Positions 29,411 to 41,307 of a DNA stretch of 64,000 nt are shown piece by piece. The stretch is taken from contig NZ_BPQG01000006.1 of assembly GCF_022179125.1 (NCBI RefSeq), positions 1-64,000 of the forward strand, read 5' to 3'. The notes under the pieces were generated by a model. That model searched no databases. It was not told where the DNA came from and saw nothing but the letters and a program-made list of their open reading frames with translations. A program made the translations under genes and the position numbers. Each line of letters begins with the position of its first letter. The first letter of the stretch is position 1. Source of the DNA: Methylobacterium cerastii (lineage in GTDB: Bacteria; Pseudomonadota; Alphaproteobacteria; Rhizobiales; Beijerinckiaceae).

Positions 29411-30818
29411 GCCGATTCCCTGCGGGTCGGTCGCCCGCATGCCGATCGCTAGAGGTGCGGCGGATGACGAAGTCGGGGCAATCGAGCCACCCGTTCGAGA
29501 GGCGCCCCTCCACCCGCGACACGGCGTAACGGGTGCCGAGGGCGCCCTCGAACAGCACGTCGATCTCGCGCAGGCGCTGGAACACCACGAAGGCGTCGAC
29601 GTCGGCCACCGCGATCGCCGAGCCGCGCAGAGTCCCGTCCAATCCGAGATGGCGGTCGAGGAAGGCGGTCATCGTTTCCGCCGTCACGGTGGTGCGCCGG
29701 CGGTAGGCGGCCTTCGCCTCGACGAAGGCCTCGATCGCCGGATCGATCTCGAAATCCGGCAGCGCCTCCAGCTCGATCGGCGCCTTGCGCCCGCGCGGGA
29801 TCGACAGGTGCGGCGTGCCGATCGGCGGCCGCAGGAGCGATATCGCCGGCGCCACGTCCGGCGCGCCCGCGGCCGCGCCGACCGCGCGGAGCGCCGCCGC
29901 GGTGCGCTCGATGCCCGCCGAATCCGGCCGGTCCATGTAGCGCACGGCGGCCGCGATCCGGCGTTCCATCCGCGCGACCACGTCGTCGACGGCGTCGAGG
30001 TGCCGGTCGAGGCCTTCGAAAATCGACAGGATCTGGGTGAGGTCGGCGCGCACCCCGCGCTCGGCGGTGCGCAGCTCCGCCGCCCGGCCCTCGCGCAGGA
30101 TCGCCTCGGCCAGCGCCCGGATCAGCAGCGGGTCGCGAAGCGCGCGTCCGGCCTCCCGCACGATGGCCGAGCGGAAGCGGAACGGGTTGTAGCGGGTGTT
30201 CAGCGTCCGGTAGTCGCTGATCAGGTGGCGCTCGACGAAGTCCTCGAAGTAGAGGCGGAAGGCCGCGCGCATGTCCTCCTCGTGGAGGATGCGCTCCTCG
30301 ATCTTGCGCATCGCGCCGGCCAGCCCCCGCACGTGGCCGAGGAAGGCCTGCGCCGCGCGCGCCGCATTGCCGAGCGCCTCCGAGCGGTCGGCCGGGTTGG
30401 CGATCGCACTCTCCAGGCTGCCGAGCACGTCGAGGATGGCGGCGCCGTAGGAGCGGGTCTCGCCGCGCTCCATCCGCGACAGCTCCTCGAGCAGGAGCCG
30501 CGCCTCCGGGTCGAAGTCGACCACCGGCACGTAGCGCTCGCGCCGCTCGATCAGCCAGCCGGTCTCGAGGAAGCGCCGAAAAAGGGCCGAGCGGCGCTCG
30601 ATCGGATCGATGGGCACCGGCTCGTCGTCGGATTGCTGATCGAGCGCCCACTCGGCGGAGAAGTCGCCGATGGCGGCCAGCAGCTCCGCCTTGCGCACCG
30701 GGTCGGGGCTGGTGCCCATCACCTTCCGGTGCAGGTGCAGCAGCAGCGCCGCGTTGAACGCGCGGCTCGGCGAGGCCAGCGGCCGGAACAGGTCGTCGGG
30801 AAGCTGCGCGAACAGCAT
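29403..30818 (-). CDS. jetA: JetA/MksF-like kleisin subunit of a Wadjet-type complex
   Basis: 471 residues. The N terminus MLFAQLPDDLFRPLASPSRAFNAALLLHL matches the opening of JetA family proteins. It is followed by a winged-helix region, then a largely helical middle with long amphipathic helices (about 150-310) and a C-terminal domain. This is the kleisin layout that links the two SMC heads. Together with JetB and JetC it would form a DNA-loop-extruding complex which, in full Wadjet systems, recognises small circular DNA that JetD then cuts. The gene is first of the cluster; FKBP lies 36 bases upstream on the same strand. The family call rests on N-terminal pattern, size and neighbours. Confidence 0.83.
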   Translation of the reverse strand: MLFAQLPDDLFRPLASPSRAFNAALLLHLHRKVMGTSPDPVRKAELLAAIGDFSAEWALDQQSDDEPVPIDPIERRSALFRRFLETGWLIERRERYVPVVDFDPEARLLLEELSRMERGETRSYGAAILDVLGSLESAIANPADRSEALGNAARAAQAFLGHVRGLAGAMRKIEERILHEEDMRAAFRLYFEDFVERHLISDYRTLNTRYNPFRFRSAIVREAGRALRDPLLIRALAEAILREGRAAELRTAERGVRADLTQILSIFEGLDRHLDAVDDVVARMERRIAAAVRYMDRPDSAGIERTAAALRAVGAAAGAPDVAPAISLLRPPIGTPHLSIPRGRKAPIELEALPDFEIDPAIEAFVEAKAAYRRRTTVTAETMTAFLDRHLGLDGTLRGSAIAVADVDAFVVFQRLREIDVLFEGALGTRYAVSRVEGRLSNGWLDCPDFVIRRTSSDRHAGDRPAGNRHA

Positions 30819-30854
30819 TCTGGGCCGACCTTTCCCGCCGCCGAGCCGTCTGCC

Positions 30855-31274
30855 TTACTTCGCGCCGAGCAGCTCGACGTCGAAGATCAGCGTCGCGCCG
30901 GGTGGGATGATGCCGCCGGCGCCGCGGGCGCCGTAGCCGAGCTCGGCCGGGATCACCAGGGTGCGCTTGCCGCCCTGCTTCATTGTGGCGACGCCGAGGT
31001 CCCAACCCTGGATCACCTGGCCGGCGCCGAGGGTGAAGGTGAAGGGCTGGTTGCGGTCCCGCGAGGAATCGAACTTCTTGCCCTTCTTGCCGGCGTCGTC
31101 GAGCCAGCCGGTGTACTGCACGGTCACCTTCTGGCCGGCCTTCGGCTCGGGGCCGGCGCCCACGACTTCATCCTGATACTTCAGGCCGGAGGGGAGGGTG
31201 GTGTAGTCGGCGTTGGCGGCAGCGGTCATGGCGATCAGCACGGCTCCGGCGATGGGGAGAATAAAGCGAGGCAT
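30855..31274 (-). CDS. Periplasmic FKBP-type peptidyl-prolyl isomerase
   Basis: 139 residues. A signal peptide (about 1-23, ending ANA) is followed by a single FKBP domain. The family blocks [39 protein letters not shown] and [29 protein letters not shown] carry the usual active-site Tyr, Phe, Asp, Trp and Tyr residues. It catalyses prolyl cis-trans isomerisation in the periplasm. It lies 36 bases upstream of jetA on the same strand, so jetA could be transcribed from its promoter, although the functions look unrelated. Confidence 0.92.
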   Translation of the reverse strand: MPRFILPIAGAVLIAMTAAANADYTTLPSGLKYQDEVVGAGPEPKAGQKVTVQYTGWLDDAGKKGKKFDSSRDRNQPFTFTLGAGQVIQGWDLGVATMKQGGKRTLVIPAELGYGARGAGGIIPPGATLIFDVELLGAK

Positions 31275-31510
31275 CGTTCCTCCGTCGGGGCGAGCCTCTG
31301 GCGGGCCGCCCGTCGATGGGCCTCTTAACAGGTGGCGCGGGGCCGAGGCCAGCGGGAGCCGTTTCTCCAAGCCCAGCGCGGATCGAAGTCGCGGAACGCG
31401 GCTTGCGAGACGGCGGACGCGATCCGTGGCCCGATCTTGTACAGCCCCGGTTGACGGGGAGCCGGCCTTCGCCGTCCATGCCACCTTCACCATGACGGCT
31501 CGGAGCGACG

Positions 31511-33286
31511 ATGCGCTTGGATCAAACGGACGGAACGAAGGCCACCACCGATCGGACATCGCCCCGGGGGCGTCGCGCGGTGGCCGCGATGGCGCTGCTG
31601 ACGTTCGCGACGGCGGCCGAGCCCGCCAGCGCCGCCTCCGTCGCACCGGCGGTCGCCGAGCACGGCATGGTCGTCACCGCCCAGTACCTCGCGACGCAGG
31701 TCGGCGTCGACGTGCTGAAGCGCGGCGGCAACGCCATTGATGCGGCGGTCGCCGTCGGCTACGCGCTGGCGGTGGTCTACCCGGCCGCTGGCAACCTCGG
31801 CGGCGGCGGCTTCATGACCGTTCAGCTCGCCGACGGGCGCCGGACCTTACTCGACTTCCGCGAGAAGGCGCCGCTGGCCGCGACCCGCGACATGTACCTC
31901 GACAAGGACGGCAACGTCATCAAGGGCTTGAGCGTCAGCGGTCCGCTCGCCGTCGCGGTGCCCGGCACCGTCTCGGGCCTGGAGACGGCGCGCGAGAAGT
32001 ACGGGACGATGTCGCGGGCCGACCTGATCGCCCCGGCCATCGCCTACGCCGAGGGCGGCTTCGTGCTCAAGCAGGGCGATGCCGACATGTTCGCGATCGC
32101 GAGCCCCGACCTGCGCAAGGACCCGGCCTCCGCCGCGATCTTCCTCGATGCGGGCGCGTCGTTCCAGGCGGGCGGAAAGCTGGTGCAGCCGGACCTCGCG
32201 GGTACGCTGCGCGCCATCGCCGAGCAAGGTCCGGCGGGCTTCTACGCGGGCCGCGTCGGCGACGCGATCGTCGCCTCGAGCCAGGCCGGCAAGGGGCTCA
32301 TCGTCCAGGCCGACCTCGACCGCTACCGCACCCGCGAGATGGCGCCGGTGGAATGCGACTATCGCGGCTATCGCGTGATCTCGGCGCCGCCGCCGAGCTC
32401 GGGCGGCGTCGTCATCTGCGAGATGCTGAACATCCTCGAAGGCTATCCCCTCGGGGAACTCGGCTGGGGCTCGGCGCAGGCGATCCACTACGAGATCGAG
32501 GCGATGCGCCACGCCTACGTCGACCGCAACAGCTACCTCGGCGACCCAGACTTCGTCGACAACCCGACGCGGCGCCTCACCGACAAGGCCTACGCCGCCA
32601 CCATCCGCGCCGCGATCGACCCGGCCAAGGCCGGGGTGTCGAGCGCGCTAAGGCCGGGCGTCGCCCCGCACGAGGGCAGCAACACGACGCATTATTCGAT
32701 CGTCGACGGCGCCGGAAACGCCGTGTCGGTGACCTACACCCTCAACGACTGGTTCGGCGCACGCATCACCGTGCCGGGCACCGGCGTGCTGCTCAACGAC
32801 GAGATGGACGACTTCACCGCCAAGGTCGGGGTGCCCAACATCTACGGCCTGGTGCAGGGCAAGGCCAACGCCATCGCGCCTGGCAAGACGCCGCTCAGCT
32901 CGATGAGCCCGACCATCGTCTCGAAGGACGGCAAGCCGGTCCTCGTCACCGGGACGCCGGGCGGCAGCCGCATCCCGACGGTCGTGCTGCAAAGCATCCT
33001 CAACGTCGTCGATTACGGCATGAACGTGCAGGAGGCCGCCGACGCGCCCCGCATCCACAACCAGTGGATGCCCGACGTGACCAACGTGGAGCGGTTCGCG
33101 CTCTCGCCGGACACCCGCAAGATCCTGGAGGGCATGGGCCACCACTTCGCCGGCTCGCAGCCGGCCAACCACCTCGCTACGATCCTGATCGGCGCGCCGG
33201 TGCTGGGCGGCAAGGCCGTCGGCGCGAACCGGTTCTACGGGGCGAACGACCCGCGGCGGAACACGGGGTTGGCGTTGGGCTACTGA
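31511..33286 (+). CDS. ggt: Gamma-glutamyltransferase
   Basis: 591 residues. An N-terminal signal segment (about 22-41) indicates export to the periplasm. The proenzyme cleaves itself before the catalytic Thr392 in the TTHYSIVD motif; the preceding NLGGGGFM and DFREKAP blocks and the following PGSRIPT oxyanion block are all present. It hydrolyses or transfers the gamma-glutamyl group of glutathione and similar peptides. The ATG at 31511 was kept because the basic Arg-rich n-region directly precedes the hydrophobic core. Confidence 0.92.
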   Translation: MRLDQTDGTKATTDRTSPRGRRAVAAMALLTFATAAEPASAASVAPAVAEHGMVVTAQYLATQVGVDVLKRGGNAIDAAVAVGYALAVVYPAAGNLGGGGFMTVQLADGRRTLLDFREKAPLAATRDMYLDKDGNVIKGLSVSGPLAVAVPGTVSGLETAREKYGTMSRADLIAPAIAYAEGGFVLKQGDADMFAIASPDLRKDPASAAIFLDAGASFQAGGKLVQPDLAGTLRAIAEQGPAGFYAGRVGDAIVASSQAGKGLIVQADLDRYRTREMAPVECDYRGYRVISAPPPSSGGVVICEMLNILEGYPLGELGWGSAQAIHYEIEAMRHAYVDRNSYLGDPDFVDNPTRRLTDKAYAATIRAAIDPAKAGVSSALRPGVAPHEGSNTTHYSIVDGAGNAVSVTYTLNDWFGARITVPGTGVLLNDEMDDFTAKVGVPNIYGLVQGKANAIAPGKTPLSSMSPTIVSKDGKPVLVTGTPGGSRIPTVVLQSILNVVDYGMNVQEAADAPRIHNQWMPDVTNVERFALSPDTRKILEGMGHHFAGSQPANHLATILIGAPVLGGKAVGANRFYGANDPRRNTGLALGY

Positions 33287-33399
33287 TTGGGCGTCCGTTT
33301 TTGCAGGCTTCGATGGGCGAGCAGCGAGGAATCCCGCCGTCCCGCCCGCGCTGACCAAAAAACGAGTCGTCGTTTTCGCGCCTTGTGCGTTCCTGGGTG

Positions 33400-33714
33400 A
33401 TGGAACCGACACCGGACGATTGGGACGCGCGCGTCTCGCGTCTCTCCGAGAAACTGCCCGATCCCTTGCGGCGCATGGTCGACTGGCTGCGCGAGCCGTC
33501 GCGGGTGTGGCTGCGGGTCGGGGCCGCGCTGCTGTTCATCCTCGGCGGAATCTTCTCGATCCTGCCGGTGCTCGGCTTGTGGATGCTTCCGCTCGGCCTC
33601 GCGCTGCTGGCGCAGGACGTGCCCGGGCTGAAGGTGCCGCTCGAAAAGTCCGCCCGCTGGATCGAGGCGACCTGGGCCGACCTCGTCGCGTGGTGGCGCC
33701 GTCGGAAGCGATAA
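33400..33714 (+). CDS. Small membrane protein with amphipathic flanks
   Basis: 104 residues from the ATG at 33400; an in-frame start at 33385 is possible. A charged N-terminal region is followed by a long hydrophobic hairpin-like segment (about 38-74, with LLFILGGIFSILPVLGLWMLPLGLA) and a Trp/Arg-rich C-terminal helix. The Gly/Pro-containing double span resembles the small PGPGW-like transmembrane families, but I do not assign it. It is 85 bases upstream of ruvB on the same strand. Confidence 0.65.
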   Translation: MEPTPDDWDARVSRLSEKLPDPLRRMVDWLREPSRVWLRVGAALLFILGGIFSILPVLGLWMLPLGLALLAQDVPGLKVPLEKSARWIEATWADLVAWWRRRKR

Positions 33715-33799
33715 GAGGGGACGACCTGGCGAGCGGCCGCCGCGCTTAGACATCGCGCCGGCCGCGGGTTAGGAGGATCGCATCCCCAGCCGAGGCTCC

Positions 33800-34861
<1,062 letters not shown>

Positions 34862-35218
34862 GGTTTTCCTCCGCGCTTGCGCGACCGCCGTGCGGTTTGC
34901 CGGGAACTGAGACCATCCAGCAGAGGGCTCGCATGTCGTCTACCACTCGCAGCTATGCATTGAATGCATTGAATCAGGTAGGTAGGGCAAGCAGGCGAAG
35001 CCCCCGGTTCTCGCATAAGTCATCCTGTTAGAACGATTAATCAGGGTTCCGCCACTCCTCTCACAAGCTCGCGAACGGCGAACTCTGTAGGCTGATATGC
35101 GTCGCAAGCTTGGCTTTAAGCTTCGCAGGTGCGGAACAGGCGGACACGCAGGTTGTTGTGCCGGCAATCGCCCTGGCGCCTCGACGTGCCGGCGAACCAC
35201 AAAAAGGATCGTCATCCT
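34862..35218. other. Intergenic region with a short tandem repeat
   Basis: 357 bases without a convincing gene. ATGCATTGA is repeated head to tail at 34955-34972. The part from about 34950 to 35120 is less GC-rich than the flanks and presumably carries the promoter of the DUF4142 gene. The AAAAAGGA at 35200-35207 serves as its ribosome site. Confidence 0.4.
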
Positions 35219-35941
35219 ATGAAGCGTACCGCCACCCTCGCCGTGCTCGGCCTCTCGCTCGCCGCGCTGACCGCCCCCGCCTTCGCGCAGGACGCCCTTC
35301 CGATCCGCGTCTCGCCGTTCGAGCGCGGCGTCGGCGCCGCCGGCACCGACACCCCCGAGTTCCGCGCCGAGGCGCTTCGCTCGGACGCCGTCAGCATCGA
35401 GTCGAGCCGCATCGCCCTGGAGCGTTCGCGCAACCCTCGGGTCCGCAACTACGCCAACCGCGTGATCACCGAGCGTGAGGCCACCACCAAGGCGCTGCTG
35501 CCCGAGGGCACGTCGCTGAGCAGCGGCGGCACCGTCGTCTCCGATCGCCAGGGCTTCGACACCCGCATCGACAACCCGGTCGGCCTCGTGCTCGCCCCGG
35601 TGACCATCGCCGCCAACCTCGGCACCAGCATCGTCGGCGGCGTGCTCGGCGGCGTCGGCATCATCGACAACAGCCCGACCGAGCCCGGTCGCCGCGTCGC
35701 GATCGGCCCGAACGGCCAGAACCGGATCGAGCGCCTGAAGTCGGCCCGCAACGGCCGTGACTTCGACCGCACCTACATCGACCAGCAGGCCCGCTCGGAC
35801 GCCCGCACCCTGGCACTCTACGAGACCTACTCGCGCAACGGCGACAACGCCGCAGGCCGCCAGTTCGCCAATGAGGCGCTGCCCTACATCGCCGACGAGC
35901 ACGGCCACTCGGCCACCCTCGCCAACCGCATCGGCGGGTGA
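35219..35941 (+). CDS. Exported DUF4142-type protein with a glycine-rich central insert
   Basis: 240 residues. A signal peptide (about 1-23, ending AFA) is followed by two halves of a helical, ferritin-like DUF4142 fold. The first half (about 40-92) contains FRAEALRSDAVSIESSRIAL and a helix ending in REATTKALL; the second (about 175-238) contains DRTYIDQQARSDARTLALYE and EALPYIADEHGHSATL. Between them (about 115-150) sits a hydrophobic Gly/Val-rich stretch (LAPVTIAANLGTSIVGGVLGGVGII) that could insert into a membrane. Function unknown; the family is often exported and stress related. A strong terminator follows. Confidence 0.8.
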   Translation: MKRTATLAVLGLSLAALTAPAFAQDALPIRVSPFERGVGAAGTDTPEFRAEALRSDAVSIESSRIALERSRNPRVRNYANRVITEREATTKALLPEGTSLSSGGTVVSDRQGFDTRIDNPVGLVLAPVTIAANLGTSIVGGVLGGVGIIDNSPTEPGRRVAIGPNGQNRIERLKSARNGRDFDRTYIDQQARSDARTLALYETYSRNGDNAAGRQFANEALPYIADEHGHSATLANRIGG

Positions 35942-35963
35942 TTTCTTTTTAGATTGCCGAATG

Positions 35964-35993
35964 AAAGGGCCGCCCCGGGAGGGGCGGCCTTTT
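35964..35993 (+). terminator. Rho-independent terminator after the DUF4142 gene
   Basis: A GC-rich stem (arms 35967-35976 and 35981-35990, GGGA loop) is extended by A-U pairs and followed by a TTTT run on the plus strand. It begins 23 bases after the stop codon, a textbook intrinsic terminator. Confidence 0.88.
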
Positions 35994-37454
<1,461 letters not shown>

Positions 37455-37612
37455 ACCACCCGCGCCTGGCGCCCACCACTCATCGTCGTCTTGTCAGTTA
37501 AGCCCGCAGTCGCACGCCCCTTCCTCGAACGGCGGGGGCGTCCGACTGCGCTGGCGTCGAACGACGCACAAGCCTGCTCGAACGACTTCCGCACATTGGA
37601 AAGCACACGAAA

Positions 37613-37632
37613 AAGCCGCCCGAAGGCGGCTT
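37613..37632 (-). terminator. Terminator of the ATP synthase Fo operon
   Basis: Read on the minus strand: an 8-bp stem closed by a TTCG tetraloop, followed directly by a run of T. It lies 28 bases after the atpF stop. The mirrored sequence has a weaker T tract on the plus strand, so it may also act on ccrM transcripts. Confidence 0.85.
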
Positions 37633-37659
37633 GATCCGTTCGTCACGGTGATGCGGCGC

Positions 37660-38148
37660 TTACGCCCGCATGCGGGTCCGGATCTCGCCGAGGCTGGAAC
37701 GCACCAGCGCCTGGGCGGCGTCGCCCTGCATGCGCTCGCGCAGGATCGTCTCGGAGACCTTCACCGCGGCGTCGGCCGCGGCGGCGCGGACTTCGGCCTG
37801 GGCCTTCGCCTCGGCCTGGGCGATCTTGGTCTCGGCCGACTTGGTGCGGCGGGCGATGAAGTCGTCGAGGCGCTGGCGGCCTTCGGCTGCGGCGCGCTCG
37901 GCTTCCTCGCGGGCGCTCGAGATGATCGCCTCGGCCTCGCGCTCCGCTTCCGTGCGGCGACGCTTGTAGTCGGCGAGCACGGCGGCCGCCTCCTCGCGCA
38001 GGCGCTTGGCCTCGTCGAGCTCGTGGCGGACGCGGGTGGCGCGGCCGTCGAGGCCCTTGGTCATGATCCCGAAGCCGCCGACCTTCCAGACGATCGCCAT
38101 GAAAATGACGAACGCGACGGCAACCCAGAATTCCGCTGTCATCAACAT
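37660..38148 (-). CDS. atpF: ATP synthase Fo subunit b
   Basis: 162 residues. One N-terminal span (about 5-24, [17 protein letters not shown]) is followed by a long charged helix rich in Ala, Glu and Arg, the peripheral stalk that ties F1 to Fo. It pairs with the b' subunit encoded just upstream. It is the last gene of the atpI-B-E-b'-b operon and is followed by a terminator. Confidence 0.94.
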   Translation of the reverse strand: MLMTAEFWVAVAFVIFMAIVWKVGGFGIMTKGLDGRATRVRHELDEAKRLREEAAAVLADYKRRRTEAEREAEAIISSAREEAERAAAEGRQRLDDFIARRTKSAETKIAQAEAKAQAEVRAAAADAAVKVSETILRERMQGDAAQALVRSSLGEIRTRMRA

Positions 38149-38164
38149 GATGGGTTCTTCCGTC

Positions 38165-38746
38165 TCAGTGCGCGGTCGCGGTGGAATCGAGGGCGCGGTC
38201 GAGGCTGGCCTGGTCCGGCGCCTGGCCCGTCAGCCGCTCGACGATCGCCGAGGCGGTCTCGCTGGCGATGGAGCGCACGTTACCCATGGCTTCCTGGGTC
38301 CGGCTCTGGATCGTCGCCTCGGAGGCTGCGATCTTCTGGTTGAGCTCGGCCTCGAGCGCCTTTCGCTTGGTCTCGGCGGCGGCGGCAAGGTCGTTGCGGG
38401 TGCCCTGGGCGATCTCGCGGGCCTTGCCCTGCGCGTCGCGCAGCGACTTGGCGTAGGCCTCGCCGGCGGCGTCGGCCTCGGCCTTCATCGCCTGCGCCTG
38501 GTCGAGGTCGGCGGCGAGTCGCGCGGAGCGGTCGTGCAGGATGCCCTGGATGCGCGGGAGGGCGATGTTGGCCATCAGCCAGTAGAGCAGGCCGAAGGCG
38601 AGGGCGAGCCAGATCAGCTGCGCCAGGAAGGTGTGGGTCTCGAAGGGCGGGAACGCAGCGGAATGCACCGGCTCCGGGGCGCCGGCCGGCACCATGTGGA
38701 CGTCGGAACCGGGAGGCGGTGTGGTGAGGGAATTCGGCTGCGCCAT
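38165..38746 (-). CDS. atpX: ATP synthase Fo subunit b' (second stalk subunit)
   Basis: 193 residues. A Pro-rich N terminus (about 1-35) precedes one span (about 42-62, [19 protein letters not shown]) and a long Ala/Glu/Lys-rich helix. Many Alphaproteobacteria and photosynthetic bacteria have a b/b' heterodimer as the peripheral stalk. The ATG at 38746 was chosen over 38806 because the longer N terminus is not conserved in form. The gap to atpF is 16 bases. Confidence 0.92.
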   Translation of the reverse strand: MAQPNSLTTPPPGSDVHMVPAGAPEPVHSAAFPPFETHTFLAQLIWLALAFGLLYWLMANIALPRIQGILHDRSARLAADLDQAQAMKAEADAAGEAYAKSLRDAQGKAREIAQGTRNDLAAAAETKRKALEAELNQKIAASEATIQSRTQEAMGNVRSIASETASAIVERLTGQAPDQASLDRALDSTATAH

Positions 38747-38858
38747 GGCCCCGTCCGTATGACCTTGGAAGAAATCGAGCGCTCGCGCGACGGGCGGAGC
38801 GCTCACCGGTGATCGGCCGCCGCGGCCTGGAACGGCGCGGCGGCGATGTCGACGTCGA

Positions 38859-39086
38859 TCAGACGGCGAACAGCAGGAGCAGGGCGATCAGCAGCGAGAA
38901 GATGCCGAGCGCTTCCGTCAGCGCGAAGCCGAGGAGCAGCGTAGCGCGCTGGCCGTCGGCGGCCGAGGGGTTGCGAAGGGCGCCCGCCAGGAACTGGCCG
39001 AACAGATTTCCGAGGCCGATGCCCGCGCCGGCCATGCCGAGGCAAGCGAGGCCGGCGCCGATGTACTTCGCAGCGACGGGATCCAT
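38859..39086 (-). CDS. atpE: ATP synthase Fo subunit c
   Basis: 75 residues: two membrane helices joined by the polar RNPSA loop (38-42). The proton-carrying carboxylate is Glu58 in [10 protein letters not shown], and a Gly-rich first helix ([17 protein letters not shown]) allows ring packing. The lack of the Na+-binding set indicates H+ coupling. Confidence 0.96.
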   Translation of the reverse strand: MDPVAAKYIGAGLACLGMAGAGIGLGNLFGQFLAGALRNPSAADGQRATLLLGFALTEALGIFSLLIALLLLFAV

Positions 39087-39145
39087 AGAAAACTCCTGAA
39101 GTGTCTAGAAACGAGTGCGTCGTTTGCCGCGGGTGGAGCCGGCCG

Positions 39146-39931
39146 TTAGTGGCCGGGGTGAAGCGCGTCGTTGAGGTAGATCGCCGTCAGCGTCGCGAAG
39201 ACGTAGGCCTGAAGCGCCGCAACGAGGAATTCGAGGGCCGTCAGCGCGATCGTCAGGAACAGCGGGAGGGGCGATAGCACGCTCCATGCGCCTGCGGAAA
39301 GCAGCCCGACGACGAAGAATGCGAAGATCTTCATCGCGATGTGCCCGGCGAGCACGTTGGCGAACAGACGCACCGACAAGCTGATCGGCCGCGAGATGAA
39401 CGAGATCACCTCGATCGGCACCAGAAGCGCCAGCAGCGGCTTCGGAACGCCCTGCGGCACGAACAGGCCGAAGAAGTGGGCGCCGTGCTTCATCACGCCG
39501 TAGATCACCACGACCGATATCACCAGGGCCGCGAGGCCGAAGGTGACGACGAGGTGGCTCGTCACCGCGAAGGCGTAGGGGATCATGCCGAACAGGTTGA
39601 GGATCAGCACGAACATGAACAGCGAGAACACCAGCGGCATGAAGCGCTTGCCGCCGTCGCCGGTGGCCTGGTGCAGGGTGTCGGCGATGAACTCGTAGAA
39701 GATCTCAGCCAGCGACTGCATCCTGCCCGGCACCACCGAGCGGCTGGAGGTCGCGACGATCGTCAGGAGCGCGATGACGCCGACGGCGGCGAACATGTAC
39801 AGCGCCGACTGGGTGAACGCGAGTTCCTGATGGCCGAGATGCCCGAAGGGCAGAATCGACTTGAGCTCGAACTGATGGATCGGATCCGGTCGCAAGGCGA
39901 CGGAGTGCCCCGGGTCGATGCTGGCCGCCAT
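39146..39931 (-). CDS. atpB: ATP synthase Fo subunit a
   Basis: 261 residues, five to six membrane helices. Half-channel motifs are visible: NLFGMIPYAFAVTSHL in the middle and ISLSVRLFANVLAGH with the essential Arg in the penultimate helix. The ATG at 39931 has GGAAGA upstream; a GTG at 39949 is less likely. It forms the proton channel against the c-ring. Confidence 0.95.
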   Translation of the reverse strand: MAASIDPGHSVALRPDPIHQFELKSILPFGHLGHQELAFTQSALYMFAAVGVIALLTIVATSSRSVVPGRMQSLAEIFYEFIADTLHQATGDGGKRFMPLVFSLFMFVLILNLFGMIPYAFAVTSHLVVTFGLAALVISVVVIYGVMKHGAHFFGLFVPQGVPKPLLALLVPIEVISFISRPISLSVRLFANVLAGHIAMKIFAFFVVGLLSAGAWSVLSPLPLFLTIALTALEFLVAALQAYVFATLTAIYLNDALHPGH

Positions 39932-40011
39932 GCCGTCTTCCGCCCTCACGTTTCGCTGCCGGCGGCCCGCATGGCCGAACCCGGTCGTTGGTCACAAGAC
40001 ACCGGTCGCCC

Positions 40012-40392
40012 TCACGGATCCCGTGGGGTGTCCCGTCCGGAACGGGCCCCGGCGAAACCGGACGCCCGCATCACGTTGAAGACGCCGGCGACGAACCCCA
40101 GCATCAGGAAGACGATCAGTCCCCAGGGCTTCGTCCCGAGCATCCGATCGAAGATCCAGCCGAGTACCCCGCCCGCGATCACGCCGGCGACGAACTCAGT
40201 GGAGATCGTCATGGCCTGCCCGAGGGCGGAGGGATTTCCGGACGACCCTGAACGCGACGGATGAGCGGGAGGGGCCGGGGGCCGCTTCCGTTCGATCTGC
40301 GTCTCGAGACGTCGGAGCCTCGCCGAGAGTTCGCTGTCGGGCGGCACGGGCCGTCCGGTCTCACCCTCCTCCCTTGCGTCGTTGCCGCTCAC
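40012..40392 (-). CDS. atpI: ATP synthase assembly/accessory protein AtpI
   Basis: 126 residues. A polar, basic N-terminal half of about 60 residues precedes two spans (about 64-82 and 88-108) with GGVLGWIFDRMLGTKPWGLIVFLMLGFVAG, the AtpI/ATPase gene 1 pattern. It helps assemble the c-ring. It is the first gene of the Fo operon; the F1 genes are not in the window, which matches the split atp operons of Alphaproteobacteria. Confidence 0.92.
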   Translation of the reverse strand: MSGNDAREEGETGRPVPPDSELSARLRRLETQIERKRPPAPPAHPSRSGSSGNPSALGQAMTISTEFVAGVIAGGVLGWIFDRMLGTKPWGLIVFLMLGFVAGVFNVMRASGFAGARSGRDTPRDP

Positions 40393-40583
40393 AGCGAAAA
40401 CTCACATTGGCGAGAGGAACGAAACCGGGCGGATTGCCTCCTTGAAGCGCGGCGCACCTTAGTTTCGGCGCCCCAGGGTGTCAAGGCTCGAAAGGCCGAG
40501 CTTAAATCATTCTCGGCATTGAGGAATTCCGGCCCAAGCCCGCACGCGCGCAAGCCGTCGCGCGCAGGCCGGCCGGAACCCCC

Positions 40584-41228
40584 TCACGCGCCGAGGATCG
40601 GCTTGATGATCTTCTCGATTCCATCGACCGTCATCTCGCCGGTGTAACGCTCGCCGTTGATGAAGAAGGTCGGCGTCGAATCGACCTTGAAGGTCTCGAG
40701 CCCGCGTTGCTTCACGCCGTTCACGGCGGCGTAAAGCTTCTGGTCCTTGAGGCAGGTCTCGAACTTGTCCTTCGAGATCCCGGCCTGCTTCAGCATCTGC
40801 TCCAGGGCGTCGACGGGCTTCGGCGTGAAGGCCCAGGCCGGCTGCTGGTCGAAGAGCAGGTCGGTGATCGGGTAGTACTTCGCGTCGCCGTCGCAGCGCG
40901 CCAGCATGAAGGCGGCGGTGGCGAGGGGATCGAGGGGGAATTCCCGTAGCGTGAACCGTACCTTGCCGGTGTCGATGTAGCGCTCCTTGAGGGTCGGGTA
41001 GGTTGCCTTGTGGAAGGCGGCGCAGTGCGAGCAGGTCATCGATGCGTACTCGATGATCGTCACCTTCGCGTCCTTCGGCCCGAGCCAGACGTCGCCCAGC
41101 GGACCCGGCTGCATCAGCCCGTCGACCGGCACGCTCTCGGCGAACGCGGCCGCCGACAGCTTCGGCAGGATGAGGGCGGCGCCGATGGCGAGGCCCGTGG
41201 CTTTCAAAGCGTCGCGCCGGGTGATCAT
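40584..41228 (-). CDS. DsbA-family thioredoxin-like protein, Tat-type signal
   Basis: 214 residues. The N terminus MITRRDALKATGLAIGAALI carries a twin-arginine-like signal. The thioredoxin fold has the redox motif CSHC (Cys66/Cys69) and a cis-Pro loop VDSTPTFFINGE. The domain is of the Thioredoxin_4/BdbD-DsbA type with a helical insert. It probably oxidises or isomerises disulfides in the periplasm. The ATG at 41228 begins the signal; longer frames read unlikely sequence. Confidence 0.88.
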   Translation of the reverse strand: MITRRDALKATGLAIGAALILPKLSAAAFAESVPVDGLMQPGPLGDVWLGPKDAKVTIIEYASMTCSHCAAFHKATYPTLKERYIDTGKVRFTLREFPLDPLATAAFMLARCDGDAKYYPITDLLFDQQPAWAFTPKPVDALEQMLKQAGISKDKFETCLKDQKLYAAVNGVKQRGLETFKVDSTPTFFINGERYTGEMTVDGIEKIIKPILGA

Positions 41229-41307
41229 GGCCGTGCCTGCCTTCCGCGTTCCGTCCTGTCGACTTCTCGGGATGCGGTAACCGCGCCGGCGCACCCTGGC
41301 AAGGCGC

